64,000 bases of DNA. Origin: UBA2421 sp002343075 (GTDB taxonomy: Bacteria; Planctomycetota; Phycisphaerae; Tepidisphaerales; Tepidisphaeraceae). This document shows, one piece after another, positions 33,858 through 42,800 of this stretch (its first letter is position 1; every line of letters starts with the position of its first letter). The position numbers and the translations under genes were made by a program. Location of the stretch: NCBI GenBank assembly GCA_937982565.1, contig CALJLN010000034.1:108052-172051 (forward strand), in the 5' to 3' direction. Under the pieces are notes generated by a model, which was given only the letters and a program-made list of their open reading frames with translations, searched no databases and was not told the origin of the DNA.

Positions 33858-34031
33858 TCATCGGCGCACGAGTTCGACCACTGCCAGCACGATGGTAAAC
33901 AGCCCGACCGCCGACCAGAACGAGACGAGGTTTCCCTGGCTCATTTCGAGCAGCAGCAGCGCCACGCCGGCGATCATTGCCAGCCAGGGCATGACGCGTT
34001 TTGGCGCGTCGCGTTTTTGCAGATCGTCCAT
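33858..34031 (-). CDS. Small two-helix membrane protein (57 residues)
   Basis: MDDLQKRDAPKRVMPWLAMI, then AGVALLLLEMSQGNLVSFWS and AVGLFTIVLAVVELVRR. A short charged N-terminus is followed by two predicted membrane helices (about 13-30 and 36-53) joined by a short loop, ending in positive charges. The gene ends before the lipoprotein stop at 33833 and its ATG lies 19 bp downstream of the dienelactone hydrolase stop at 34050 on the same strand, so it is likely co-transcribed with it. CGGAGCTGCCG upstream is a weak ribosome site. Function unknown. Confidence 0.6.
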   Translation of the reverse strand: MDDLQKRDAPKRVMPWLAMIAGVALLLLEMSQGNLVSFWSAVGLFTIVLAVVELVRR

Positions 34032-34049
34032 CGGCAGCTCCGTGTGCGT

Positions 34050-34886
34050 CTATTCCAAGTGACTTCGGAAAAATACGATTGTGCGCGACCATGCCTCTGC
34101 CGCGGCCCTGGCATTTGCGCCATCCCGGCCCGATTGCTGCCTGAGGAAGCCATGTCCGGCGCCGTCATACATATGTTTGACGAAGGACTTCTCGGCTTTC
34201 GCCATCGCGTTCTCGCTGTTTTCGATGGTGGCATTCACGCGAGCGTCGTCCTGTCCGTAAAGCCCGAGTACGGGGCAGGCGATCTTCTCATAGTCTGAAG
34301 CCTCTGCCGGGCCGCTGCCGTAGTAGACGACTGCGGCGTCGAGTTCGGTCTGTCGGATGGCGTAGTTCCAGACCTGGGTTCCGCCCCAGCAATATCCGAC
34401 GACGCCGGTTTTCCCCGCCGCCGCCGGAAGTGCGTGGGCGTAGGTGCGGACGGCGTTGAGTCTTTGAGCGACATCGTCAGCGCTGATGGCTCGAATCGCC
34501 TCGCGGACCTTGTCGCCATCGAATGCCTCGGTCCCACCGCCGCCAGGCCCCATCCCGCTGAGCATGTCGGGCGCAACCGCGATGAACCCTTCGGCAGCGA
34601 GTTGATCGGCTACGGCGCGCACCCAGTCGGTCAGCCCGAAGATTTCATGAATCACGAGCACCACCGGGGCTTTGCCCGGGCGTTCGGGATAAACGACGTA
34701 ACTCCTGATCTTGGCTTCCGATCCGGGCAAGTCGATGTCCACCCACTCGCCATGCCGCGGCGAGCCTTTGAGCGCCGCGGGCGCACCGTCGGCGTCGGGG
34801 GGGATGGCCGGCGCCTGCGCGATCGCGCCCGATTGCAAAAACGCCGCGAAGGTCAGCAGCACGATTGAGAGATTGGTGCACTTCAT
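34050..34886 (-). CDS. Exported dienelactone hydrolase family protein
   Basis: A 278-residue alpha/beta hydrolase with signal peptide MKCTNLSIVLLTFAAFLQSG (cleavage near AIAQ). The Cys nucleophile is in GYCWGG (Cys166), the acid is Asp213 or Asp214 in LYGQDDARV and the His is His245 in AGHGF, giving the Cys-Asp-His triad of dienelactone hydrolases. Upstream landmarks are APVVLVIHEIFGLTDWVRAVAD and VAPDMLSG. It is exported, unlike the catechol-pathway enzyme, so a general hydrolase role is more likely. The small membrane protein at 33858 follows it. Confidence 0.88.
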   Translation of the reverse strand: MKCTNLSIVLLTFAAFLQSGAIAQAPAIPPDADGAPAALKGSPRHGEWVDIDLPGSEAKIRSYVVYPERPGKAPVVLVIHEIFGLTDWVRAVADQLAAEGFIAVAPDMLSGMGPGGGGTEAFDGDKVREAIRAISADDVAQRLNAVRTYAHALPAAAGKTGVVGYCWGGTQVWNYAIRQTELDAAVVYYGSGPAEASDYEKIACPVLGLYGQDDARVNATIENSENAMAKAEKSFVKHMYDGAGHGFLRQQSGRDGANARAAAEAWSRTIVFFRSHLE

Positions 34887-35436
34887 AGTTCAATTGTTGC
34901 AGTGGAAGGGTCGATTCTCAACCAGCGAGCCGAGCCGGCGCGCTGTAAATCATTGTTCCGCCGATGCTTGAGTCGTTTCCCGCAACACCTCGCTTTAGGA
35001 TTCCACCCGGGACACACCGTAGATTCACCTATTTTCAAAAATCGGGCATTTCCGGGCATCGTCGGGCACTCGCGAGCGCAGCGGCGCCCGCGGCGCGAAA
35101 GCGGTACCCACGATGAAGCCGCCGGGACGTCTGATTCTTGAATGTCTCTGGCATGATGGACCTCCTTCTCCCCTATCCCCGCCGTTGCGCCAGGCGCGCG
35201 CGTTTTGCGCAGCGCGCGTTCGCGAATCGGTGTTTTTGGCATCGGCATGCCGGAAAGATTTTGAGGCGTCGCGAAAGGGCGCGCTGCGCTGTCGCCTGTT
35301 TGTGACGACAAAATCGGAAGAATCCCACCGTCGGGGCGATTCTGCGGGTTGGCCTGCGGGCCTGGGCGGGTAGCGGGTGATTTTTCTTTCATGCGGTCGA
35401 GAAATTCCGTACCATTTGCGCCGCTGTTAACAACGG
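34887..35436. other. 550-bp stretch with only a short possible gene
   Basis: Apart from the 39-codon candidate at 35035-35154 no gene is supported here. It contains GC-rich runs such as GCGCGCGTTTTGCGCAGCGCGCG near 35195 with self-complementarity, and the last 60 bases before 35437 carry the promoter and leader of the deiminase gene. Confidence 0.4.
35035..35154 (-). CDS. Possible 39-residue small protein
   Basis: MPETFKNQTSRRLHRGYRFR then AAGAAALASARRCPEMPDF. The only real support is a near-ideal ribosome site, GAAGGAGG, five bases before the ATG. The protein is basic with no membrane segment or recognised motif. It could be a leader peptide or chance. Low confidence. Confidence 0.28.
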   Translation of the reverse strand: MPETFKNQTSRRLHRGYRFRAAGAAALASARRCPEMPDF

Positions 35437-37644
35437 ATGGTGAGAATGAGTATTCGGTCGGCTCGTCACTTCAAACAGGCTTGGGCAATTCATTCAGGCA
35501 GCACATTTGAACCGCTGGAATTTCGGCGGTTGCTGAGTGTTTCATCGGACGGGGTTTCTATTGTCGATGGTCAACTGGTTTTTGACCCGGATGGCGCGGT
35601 GTCGCGCGCGCTCACGCCGGTCGAGGCACAGTGGTTGAAGGACAATCCGGGCTTCGGCGGGACTGCCACCGAGGCCGTCACCCCGCCACCGACCGGGCCA
35701 ATCGACCCGGTGGCGGAGTATGAGCCGATGGAGGGGCTGGTGATTTCGTGGCTGAGCTTCGGCGGCTCGACGGCGAGCCCGGGCATCCTGGCGCAGATTA
35801 CCAGGCGGGTGACGGTGGAAGGGCAGGGGCGCGTCTACATCGGCGTGACCAGCGCAACTGTTCAGTCCAGCGCCACCAGCATCCTCACCGCGGCGGGGGC
35901 GGATTTGAACAGGGTCACGTTTTTCACCGTGCCGCTGAATTCGGTTTGGGCTCGCGATTACGGCCCGCGATATGTCTACGAAGGCGATGTGCGCGTGATT
36001 ACCGATCACAAGTACAACCGCTCCACGCGCACCAGCGATGACAATCAGCCGGTCGTCTTTTCGCAGTTCAGGAAACACCAGTATTACGACATGGGCCTCG
36101 GCAGCACGCAGGTTGTCCACGGCGGGGGGAACTATCATCTCAACGGCAGCGGGGATGCTTACGCTACGCAGTTGATCGTCAATGAAAACACCCCGCCGTT
36201 TAATCCTGGCACCCTCACCGAAGCGCAGATCAAGAGCATTTACAGCAGTTACCAGAACAATAATCTGACGATCACCGCGCCATTTCCCACGAGCGTGGAC
36301 GCGACGCAACACATCGACATGTGGATGCAGATTTACGATGACGACAAGGTGTTTATCAGCGATTGGCCGAACAACGTCGGCAGTGCGCAGGATGTCATCT
36401 GCGACAATACTGCGGCGCTCATGCAGTCGCGCGGCTATACGGTGACGCGCATCCCCGCATACAGCATCGGCGGAACGCACTACACCTATGCCAACATGGT
36501 GATCATGAATGACATCGTGCTGCTGCCGCAATACAACAACGGTCCCGGAGCGGCGATCAGCAACCAGGTGCTGGCGACGGTGCAGGCAGCCTATACGCCG
36601 CTGGGGAAGACGGTTTACCAGATCAACGGCGATGGCATCGTGACGCTGGCGGGCGTGTTTCATTGCATCGTGCAGCATGTGCCGCAGCATCTCGGGCTGG
36701 CGGGGGTCAACGGCGGGCTGGCGCCGACGGCTTACCTGCGCGAGATTGCGAGCAACACGGTTTACAGCACTGGGCAACAGATCAGCGTGTCGTGGATCAG
36801 CGATGACGATGCGCCCGTCGCGGCCAGCGGGGGGGTGCAGGGTGTCGATATCGTTTTCAGTGCCGATGGCGGGGCGACTTTCCCCATCACGATCGCCACC
36901 AACCAGCCAGCCAATGGCAGCTTTACCTGGAACATCCCCGCGGGCATTCAGACCACGCAGGGACGCATCAAGGTTGTGGCGCGCGACGGCTTGAACAACA
37001 CCGGGTTCGACGTCAATGGAACCGATCTGGCGATCGATACGGCGGCGCCTTCGATTACCGACGCGTCTTTTTCCTTCGAGACCGAGCAGCGCGTGGACGT
37101 GCTTCCATCGGAAGCCGCCACGCTCGGCGGTGTAACGTTGACCAACACAACCACCGCGGAAGTGCTGACCGGCGCCGCGGTGACGATTACGCCGAATGGT
37201 GCGACAATTTCCATCCGCAAAGCCAGCGGGCTGCTCTCCGACGGCAACTGGCAGTTGACCAGCTTCGCCAACCTGACCGACCCCGCCGGCAACAGCACGT
37301 CGGGCACATTTCCGCTGAGCTTTTTTGTGCTCGCCGGCGATGCGACGCGCGACCGCAGTGTAAACCTCAACGACTTCACCATGTTGGCTGCAAACTTCGG
37401 CGAGACGGGCCGGGTTTTCAGCGAAGGCAATTTCAACTACGACGCCGGAGTGGATCTGAACGATTTTACGATCCTCGCGTCGCAGTTCGGTAAGACGCTC
37501 CCCGGCGACTTGCCCCGCGCGGCCGGGCGTTCGCTTCCGGCAGCGAGTGCGCCTGCGGACCGGCCGGCGGTGTTCGGCACGGCCCGGCTGGACGACTCCA
37601 GGCTGCGAGCGTTGCTGGAAGAGAACCAGCCCTTCGTGGTTTAG
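35437..37644 (+). CDS. Secreted peptidylarginine/agmatine deiminase-like protein, LEPR-XLL and dockerin-like
   Basis: A 735-residue extracellular protein. LEPR-XLL motif FEPLEFRRLLS at 24-34, then a deiminase domain (about 90-425) of the Porphyromonas-type PAD/agmatine deiminase family: SVWARDYGP with Asp174, HGGGNYHLNG (228-237), DATQHIDMWM with His292 and Asp294, and GVFHCIVQHVP with Cys410. All four catalytic residues expected for hydrolysis of guanidino groups are present. The remainder holds an Ig-like region and two dockerin-type loops, GDATRDRSVNLNDFTMLAANFG and GNFNYDAGVDLNDFTILASQFG, near 630-690. There is no PEP-CTERM tail. It may citrullinate proteins or peptides outside the cell. 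ATG at 35437 or 35446. Confidence 0.85.
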   Translation: MVRMSIRSARHFKQAWAIHSGSTFEPLEFRRLLSVSSDGVSIVDGQLVFDPDGAVSRALTPVEAQWLKDNPGFGGTATEAVTPPPTGPIDPVAEYEPMEGLVISWLSFGGSTASPGILAQITRRVTVEGQGRVYIGVTSATVQSSATSILTAAGADLNRVTFFTVPLNSVWARDYGPRYVYEGDVRVITDHKYNRSTRTSDDNQPVVFSQFRKHQYYDMGLGSTQVVHGGGNYHLNGSGDAYATQLIVNENTPPFNPGTLTEAQIKSIYSSYQNNNLTITAPFPTSVDATQHIDMWMQIYDDDKVFISDWPNNVGSAQDVICDNTAALMQSRGYTVTRIPAYSIGGTHYTYANMVIMNDIVLLPQYNNGPGAAISNQVLATVQAAYTPLGKTVYQINGDGIVTLAGVFHCIVQHVPQHLGLAGVNGGLAPTAYLREIASNTVYSTGQQISVSWISDDDAPVAASGGVQGVDIVFSADGGATFPITIATNQPANGSFTWNIPAGIQTTQGRIKVVARDGLNNTGFDVNGTDLAIDTAAPSITDASFSFETEQRVDVLPSEAATLGGVTLTNTTTAEVLTGAAVTITPNGATISIRKASGLLSDGNWQLTSFANLTDPAGNSTSGTFPLSFFVLAGDATRDRSVNLNDFTMLAANFGETGRVFSEGNFNYDAGVDLNDFTILASQFGKTLPGDLPRAAGRSLPAASAPADRPAVFGTARLDDSRLRALLEENQPFVV

Positions 37645-37866
37645 CGATGCGATAGCGCATCAGCTCACGCAGAACCGTATGAGAGCGGTCACCCGAAGCG
37701 ATACGCCGAAGGGGCCTGTGCGGCAGCTGCGCACTAATTCGCGGTAACTTCAGGCGAACCAGTTTCCATGTATGCGCCGTTTTCTCAGTCGTGCTGCGCC
37801 TTCGGATTGACAATCGCCACGGTCAACGCGTGCACGGCGCGACCGGGTGAAAATCATCTCTCGCGG

Positions 37867-39432
37867 TCATCTCTCGCGGTGCGCGCGGTGGTGGGCGCCG
37901 CGGCCGCTGGGGCCTTTTCTGTGTTTGCTGGCATGGTGCCCATTCTGTCCTCCCCCGTATCCTCCCCCGTGTCCTCCCCCGTGTCCGCCGCCATGTCTTG
38001 CGCCGTGGGTAGGCCTTGGGGCGTGTGAGCTTCGGGCGGCGAGAGGGTGGGCTGCGGGCTGGTTTGCCGGTTTGTGCGCGTGCGGGCTGTGTGCGTGCTT
38101 ACTTTCGGGGCGCATGTTTTCGGGGCGCGCTGGCTGCCCATCGCGATGCGCGCTTCGGACGCCCTTGCCCTGTTTGTGCGCCACCGCGGGTTTGTGGGGC
38201 TTGGGGGCGCGCCGGTCCTGTCGGCGCTCGTCCCGGTCGGCATCAAACGACGGCTGCGGGGCGATGAGCTTATGATTTTGTGCATACTCCGGGTGATCGT
38301 CCCGAACCGAAATCTTCTTTTTAATCAGTTTTTCGATATCGCGGAGGAATGTTCGCTCGTCGCCGTCGCCGCAGAACGCGATCGCCTCGCCGGTGGCGCC
38401 GGCACGTCCCGTTCGGCCGATGCGATGCACATACGTCTCGGGCTCGTTGGGAATGTCGTAATTGATCACATGCGTCACACCGTCGACGTCGATCCCGCGC
38501 GCGGCGATATCGGTGGCGACCAGCATCGGAATCTTGCCCGATTTGAAGTTGCCCAGCGACCTTTGGCGCGCGTTTTGGGTCTTGTTGCCGTGAATCGCCT
38601 CGGCATGGATCCCGCCGCCGCGAAGTTTCTTCACTAGTTTGTCGGCGCCGTGCTTGGTGCGCATGAAGACCAGCGAACGCGCCATCGGCAGGGCGTCATA
38701 CAGATGCGCCAGCAGAGTCGGCTTGTTTTCCTTCCGGACATGAAAGACAGATTGCTCGATCAGATCCACCGTTGAAGAAACCGGTGCCACTTCAATGTAT
38801 TCCGGGTGATGCAGAATGGTGTTGGCCAACTGCCGAATCTCGGTTGGCATGGTTGCGCTGAACATGAGGTTTTGCCGCTTCGGAGGCAACTGGGCGACGA
38901 CCTTGCGGATGTCGTGTATGAAGCCCATGTCGAGCATTCGGTCGGCTTCGTCGAGCACAAAGAACTCGATGTGGCTGAGCTCGACGTGACCCTGGTTCAT
39001 CAGATCAAGCAGCCGGCCGGGCGTGGCGATGAGCACGTCGATCCCGCTGCGGAGCGACTGCACCTGCGGGGTCTGGCCGACGCCTCCGAAGATGACGGCG
39101 TAGCGGACGCCGGTCTGCCCGCCGTAGGTGCGGATGCTCTGGCCGATCTGGCTGGCGAGCTCGCGGGTGGGCGAGAGGATGAGGGCGCGTGTGAGCCGCT
39201 TGCGGTGGGGTTCGACCGAGGGGCGGTGGGGCGAGTCGAGCATGACCCGCTGCAAAAGAGGCAACGCAAAGGCGGCGGTCTTGCCGGTGCCGGTCTGCGC
39301 GCAGCCGAGCAGGTCTTTTCCTGCAAGAATCGGGGGAATGGCCCGGGCCTGAATGGGGGTGGGTGTGGAATAACCCTCAGCGGTCAAGGCCGCCAGAAGC
39401 GGCTCGGCGAGCCGCAAAGAAGCAAACGTCAT
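37867..39432 (-). CDS. DEAD-box RNA helicase (RhlE-like)
   Basis: A 521-residue helicase. Q-motif region GYSTPTPIQARAIPPI (20-35), motif I AQTGTGKT (45-52), Ia/Ib PTREL and TPGRLLD, motif II VLDEADRML, motif III SAT in LMFSATMP, and motif VI HRIGRTGRAG are intact. The final 130 residues are a basic, low-complexity tail with HKPA- and PHA-rich segments and a short HGGGHGGGHGGGYGGGQNG repeat; the matching DNA has a tandem 12-bp unit near 37950-37990. RhlE-type enzymes aid ribosome assembly and cold growth. The tail probably binds RNA. Confidence 0.93.
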   Translation of the reverse strand: MTFASLRLAEPLLAALTAEGYSTPTPIQARAIPPILAGKDLLGCAQTGTGKTAAFALPLLQRVMLDSPHRPSVEPHRKRLTRALILSPTRELASQIGQSIRTYGGQTGVRYAVIFGGVGQTPQVQSLRSGIDVLIATPGRLLDLMNQGHVELSHIEFFVLDEADRMLDMGFIHDIRKVVAQLPPKRQNLMFSATMPTEIRQLANTILHHPEYIEVAPVSSTVDLIEQSVFHVRKENKPTLLAHLYDALPMARSLVFMRTKHGADKLVKKLRGGGIHAEAIHGNKTQNARQRSLGNFKSGKIPMLVATDIAARGIDVDGVTHVINYDIPNEPETYVHRIGRTGRAGATGEAIAFCGDGDERTFLRDIEKLIKKKISVRDDHPEYAQNHKLIAPQPSFDADRDERRQDRRAPKPHKPAVAHKQGKGVRSAHRDGQPARPENMRPESKHAHSPHAHKPANQPAAHPLAARSSHAPRPTHGARHGGGHGGGHGGGYGGGQNGHHASKHRKGPSGRGAHHRAHRER

Positions 39433-39773
39433 GAAACAAACTTTCTTCCAGGCCCACCGGCTAAAACCGAGGGTGCCAGGGTGAATAGGATTAACGCAAG
39501 AAAAAGCGATACTTCGCTATCCGGCGAATCGAATGTAAGGTGTGCTCGGGAAACGAGTTGAAGCGCGGAATGCGGTTCGAAACGACTCAGAGGCCGGGCA
39601 CGCGTCGGGTGCGGAGAGCCACACCCGAAGCAGTGACTATACTGCAAAACGTCGCGAGTGTCGAATGCGCGCCGCTCCATGCGGTCAAGACGCACCGCCG
39701 TGGTAGTCTCCACGGTTTGCGGCGCCCGCATCTTGTGCGCTGCGGCGATAATTTTTTAGAGAGGTTCATTCAA
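39433..39773. other. 341-bp leader between divergent genes
   Basis: The helicase gene is transcribed leftward and the DUF1428 gene rightward from this spacer, so promoters of both probably lie here. No ribosome-site-supported frame or recognised sequence was seen; a frame from 39540 runs into the DUF1428 gene but has no family support. Confidence 0.4.
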
Positions 39774-40124
39774 ATGTATATCGACGGATTTGTCCTTCCC
39801 GTGCCCACTAAAAACCTTGCCGCTTACAAGAAGATTTCTTCAAAGGCGGGCAAAATCTGGCGAGAGCACGGCGCGCTAATGTATCACGAGGCGGCGGGTG
39901 ACGACTTGGACGTGAAATTCGGCACGCCGTTCACCACCTACATCAAGCCGAAGAAGGGTGAAACGATTGTGTTTGCGTGGATCGCTTACAAGTCGCGCAA
40001 GCACCGGTATGCCGTCAACAAAAAGGTGATGGCCGACAAGCGCCTGGCGGGCTGCAATGAAACCATGCCGTTTGATATGAAGCGCATGGCATGCGGCGGG
40101 TTTAAGGTGTTCGTGAGCGCCTGA
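39774..40124 (+). CDS. DUF1428 family protein
   Basis: A 116-residue cytoplasmic protein of the DUF1428 family (dimeric alpha+beta-barrel fold related to antibiotic biosynthesis monooxygenases). It starts MYIDGFVLPVPTKNLAAYKK, the usual family opening, with GKIWREHGALMYHEAAGDD and ending MAxGGFKVFV (MACGGFKVFVSA), both conserved. GAGG lies nine bases before the ATG at 39774, which fixes this start over longer frames. Function unknown. Confidence 0.88.
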   Translation: MYIDGFVLPVPTKNLAAYKKISSKAGKIWREHGALMYHEAAGDDLDVKFGTPFTTYIKPKKGETIVFAWIAYKSRKHRYAVNKKVMADKRLAGCNETMPFDMKRMACGGFKVFVSA

Positions 40125-40181
40125 CGCACTGCGCGCGCAAGAACGTTCGATCGGCGGAGATTCACTGGTTATAGTCCGGTG

Positions 40182-41123
40182 ATGGGTTCAGTCGATCTTG
40201 CCGCAATCAAGGCCGCACACACGCGGATCAAGCCGTTCATTCACCGCACGCCGGTGATGACCAGTCTGACCATCGACGCGATGACCGGCGCCCAGGTCTT
40301 CTTCAAATGTGAGAACCTGCAGAAGGCCGGCGCGTTTAAGTATCGCGGGGCCACTAATGCAGTGCAGTCGCTTTCAGAGACAGAGGCGAAGCGCGGCGTC
40401 GTAACACACTCTTCGGGCAACCACGCAGGCGCGCTTTCGCTGGCCGCGCGCGTTCGGGGGATTCCGGCTTACATTGTCATGCCTTCATCCACCCCGCAGA
40501 TCAAGCAGGATGCGGTGCGCGGCTACGGCGGGCAGATTACGATTTGTGAGCCAACTCTCGCCGCACGCGAAAGCACGGCGGCGGCGGTGCAGAGTCGAAC
40601 CGGGGCCGTGATGATTCATCCGTTTGACAATGACGCAGTCATCGCCGGCCAGGGTACGGCGGCGGTGGAGTTGCTGGAGGAAGTGCCCGAGCTGGATGCA
40701 ATTCTCGCGCCCGTGGGCGGTGGGGGGCTGCTGAGCGGGACGGCGATCGCCGCGAGGGCGCTTCGGCCGGGGATGAAAGTCGTCGGCTGCGAACCGCAAC
40801 TCGCCGACGATGCCGCGGAGAGCTTTCGCACGGGCAAAATTGCCCCCGCGCGCCCGCCGAGGTCGGTTGGCGACGGCTTGCTGACGAGCCTGTGCGAACG
40901 AACCTTCGGCTACATTCGTGCCAATGTGAATCAGATTGCGCTGGCCAGCGATGAAGAAATGCTCGCCGCGATGAGGCTGGTGCTGCAGCGAATGAAAATT
41001 CTGATCGAGCCTTCGTGCGGGGTGGCGCTGGCGGTGCTGTTAAACGGCGCGACTGCGTTTCAAGGGAAAAAAGTGGGCGTGATCATCAGCGGCGGCAACG
41101 TGGAGATTTCGCGGCTGGTTTAA
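40182..41123 (+). CDS. Threonine/serine dehydratase or serine racemase (PLP fold II)
   Basis: A 313-residue PLP enzyme. The PLP Lys is Lys53 in AGAFKYRGA, preceded by FFKCENLQK. The SSGNHAGALSLAA substrate loop, the glycine-rich phosphate loop VGGGGLLSGTAIA and the C-terminal SCGVALAVLLNGA (with the Ser that contacts the PLP nitrogen) are intact. No C-terminal regulatory ACT domain is present, so it belongs with short catabolic threonine dehydratases or serine racemases, not IlvA of full length. ATG at 40182 is taken; a GTG precedes it at 40179. Confidence 0.88.
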   Translation: MGSVDLAAIKAAHTRIKPFIHRTPVMTSLTIDAMTGAQVFFKCENLQKAGAFKYRGATNAVQSLSETEAKRGVVTHSSGNHAGALSLAARVRGIPAYIVMPSSTPQIKQDAVRGYGGQITICEPTLAARESTAAAVQSRTGAVMIHPFDNDAVIAGQGTAAVELLEEVPELDAILAPVGGGGLLSGTAIAARALRPGMKVVGCEPQLADDAAESFRTGKIAPARPPRSVGDGLLTSLCERTFGYIRANVNQIALASDEEMLAAMRLVLQRMKILIEPSCGVALAVLLNGATAFQGKKVGVIISGGNVEISRLV

Positions 41124-41127
41124 TGCG

Positions 41128-41769
41128 TCAAAGCGACTCCAACCACATTCGCAGTTCCCGCCGGACGGTTGTCGCATTTTCGCCCCTGCCAAATCGGTCG
41201 ATAAACACATTCAGATCACTGACTCGAAGCGCCGGAAAGGCTCGACTGAACTCCGCTCGCTGCCATGTACCGCCGGACAACACCCACCCCGTCAATCGCG
41301 TTGCCACATCAAAGTGCCACATTTCCGGCACACCGATGCTGGCATAGATCGACTCACGATCGACCGTGCTGTGTGTCACATCGACCTCAATAACCAAGTC
41401 GGGGGCTGGGTGAATCTCCAGATCCAGGCGGTCAACCGTTTGAACGGCAGCGGCGTGCTCGATCCAGAAGCACTCATCGGCCTCCAATCCCTTGCCAGCG
41501 CGTGACGACTTGAGCGTCGCCGATCCGCCGCACACCATTTGGACATTAAACGCCTCGGCGGCGCGATCGACAATCGACGCCAGGAACGCCTTAAACTTTT
41601 CATGTTCGATGGAAAGCGTCATCGGAATTTCCAGGGTGCGACCGTCGTAACTGATACGGCTGGGGGTATCGATCAGATCGTCATTGAAAGCTTCATAAAA
41701 CTTCCACGAAACGTCTTCAAAGACGATCGATTCACCCTTGTCAGATTTGAGATGGATCGGCAGCGCCAT
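41128..41769 (-). CDS. Uma2 family endonuclease-like protein
   Basis: A 213-residue protein of the Uma2 (DUF820) family with the PD-(D/E)xK nuclease fold. The core is APDLVIEVDVTHSTVDRESI, then YASIGVPEMWHFDV, which matches PDLVxEV...K...Y...GVxEYWxxD. Asp and Glu metal ligands are present, while the usual Lys after the strand is replaced by Arg/Ser residues in RESIY, so activity is uncertain. Uma2 genes are numerous in cyanobacteria and planctomycetes, and their role is unclear. It converges on the dehydratase. Confidence 0.82.
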   Translation of the reverse strand: MALPIHLKSDKGESIVFEDVSWKFYEAFNDDLIDTPSRISYDGRTLEIPMTLSIEHEKFKAFLASIVDRAAEAFNVQMVCGGSATLKSSRAGKGLEADECFWIEHAAAVQTVDRLDLEIHPAPDLVIEVDVTHSTVDRESIYASIGVPEMWHFDVATRLTGWVLSGGTWQRAEFSRAFPALRVSDLNVFIDRFGRGENATTVRRELRMWLESL

Positions 41770-41791
41770 AAAACTCCTGCCCGAGATTCTA

Positions 41792-42565
41792 TCAGACGTT
41801 TGGCCCGGCAGGCGGAAAAACCTGCGGCAGGGCGACCCGGGGAATGGCTGGGTCGATCGGGGGCACTTTCTTGTGCGTCATCGCCGACGCCACCGCCGTC
41901 AGGCCGCACGCGGTGGCGAAGAGGAACAGCCCCACGCACACCCCGCCCCAGCGCCGCTGGGCCCGGGCGCTGATCGTCAGCCCCCACGCCACGCCGGCGG
42001 CATAAAAACCGTTGGCGGTATGGAAAGTCGCCGCAATCACGCCGATCGGGTAGACGATCCACCCGATCCACCAATGCTGCTGAAAATGCAGCACAGTGCT
42101 TTCGGTGGCCTTGCTCGGCACAAAGTGCATCTCGTTGCCCAGAACAGAGTTAAATGTGCCTTTGAACGCGAGATAGTGAAACGCGATAAACAGAATTAGC
42201 ACCAGCGCGCTGATCCGCTGCAGCAGGTAAAGCCAGTTGCGGGTGTAGCCGTAGTCGGCGACGTTGGGCTTGCCATTAATGAGGATGTAGACCCCGTAAA
42301 TCGTGTGGTAGATGATCGGCAGCAAGATCGCCCCAAAGCTGATCGCCGACAGAAACGGTAGCGAGTGAATCTTGTCCACCTGTTGCTGGTAGACGGTGGG
42401 CAAGCCGTCGTAACGATAGTTCTCAACAAGACTTGCGTTCACGGCCAGGTGAAGCAGCACATACCCGCCGAAGAGAATTCCGCTTAAAGAATGAAGCCGA
42501 CGGAGCAAAAACGGAGCGATGCCTCGAAGCGGGGAGGATGAGGAGGCAGCGGATGCGGTTGACAC
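41792..42565 (-). CDS. sdhC: Succinate dehydrogenase/fumarate reductase cytochrome b558-type subunit
   Basis: A 257-residue membrane protein with five helices, the b558 (SdhC/FrdC) family of di-haem quinone-reactive subunits. The haem and quinone region is LLRRLHSLSGILFGGYVLLH (His ligand in helix I), LLPIIYHTIYGVYILINGKP, LVLILFIAFHYLAF and IAATFHTANGFYAAGVAWG, with conserved His in each helix. Normally sdhA and sdhB follow, but here the next gene on the strand is a Uma2 protein 22 bp away, so the catalytic subunits must be elsewhere or lost. Confidence 0.88.
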   Translation of the reverse strand: MSTASAASSSSPLRGIAPFLLRRLHSLSGILFGGYVLLHLAVNASLVENYRYDGLPTVYQQQVDKIHSLPFLSAISFGAILLPIIYHTIYGVYILINGKPNVADYGYTRNWLYLLQRISALVLILFIAFHYLAFKGTFNSVLGNEMHFVPSKATESTVLHFQQHWWIGWIVYPIGVIAATFHTANGFYAAGVAWGLTISARAQRRWGGVCVGLFLFATACGLTAVASAMTHKKVPPIDPAIPRVALPQVFPPAGPNV

Positions 42566-42800
42566 GTTGATTCGGTCCTTTCTAATTCGCGGACCTCAAA
42601 TTGTAAGGGTGGAAGCGATTCGCGCCAAACTTCTGCGGAAAGCCCACTTTTTTCTTGATTCCGCTCGGGCATTTGCGCACAATCACCGAATGCTCTGGGA
42701 CGTCGCGCATCCGTGCGCGCGGCGGTCGGAGCATTGTCGAACACCCCGTTGCTCAATCGACGCTTTTTGTCGTTTGCTGCCGCGAAAATTGGGAGAAAGC

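Noticed and set aside
35542..36777. 411-residue frame on the minus strand inside the deiminase gene
   Set aside because: Antisense to a gene with clear catalytic motifs; the protein is His/Arg-rich with no domain, typical of a high-GC antisense frame.
37646..37661. GATGCG-ATAG-CGCATC hairpin after the deiminase gene as a terminator
   Set aside because: The stem is only 6 bp and no T-run follows; too weak to list.
37940..38000. Tandem TCCCCCGTGTCC units as a mobile or regulatory repeat
   Set aside because: They lie inside the helicase coding sequence and simply encode the HGGGHGGG tail.
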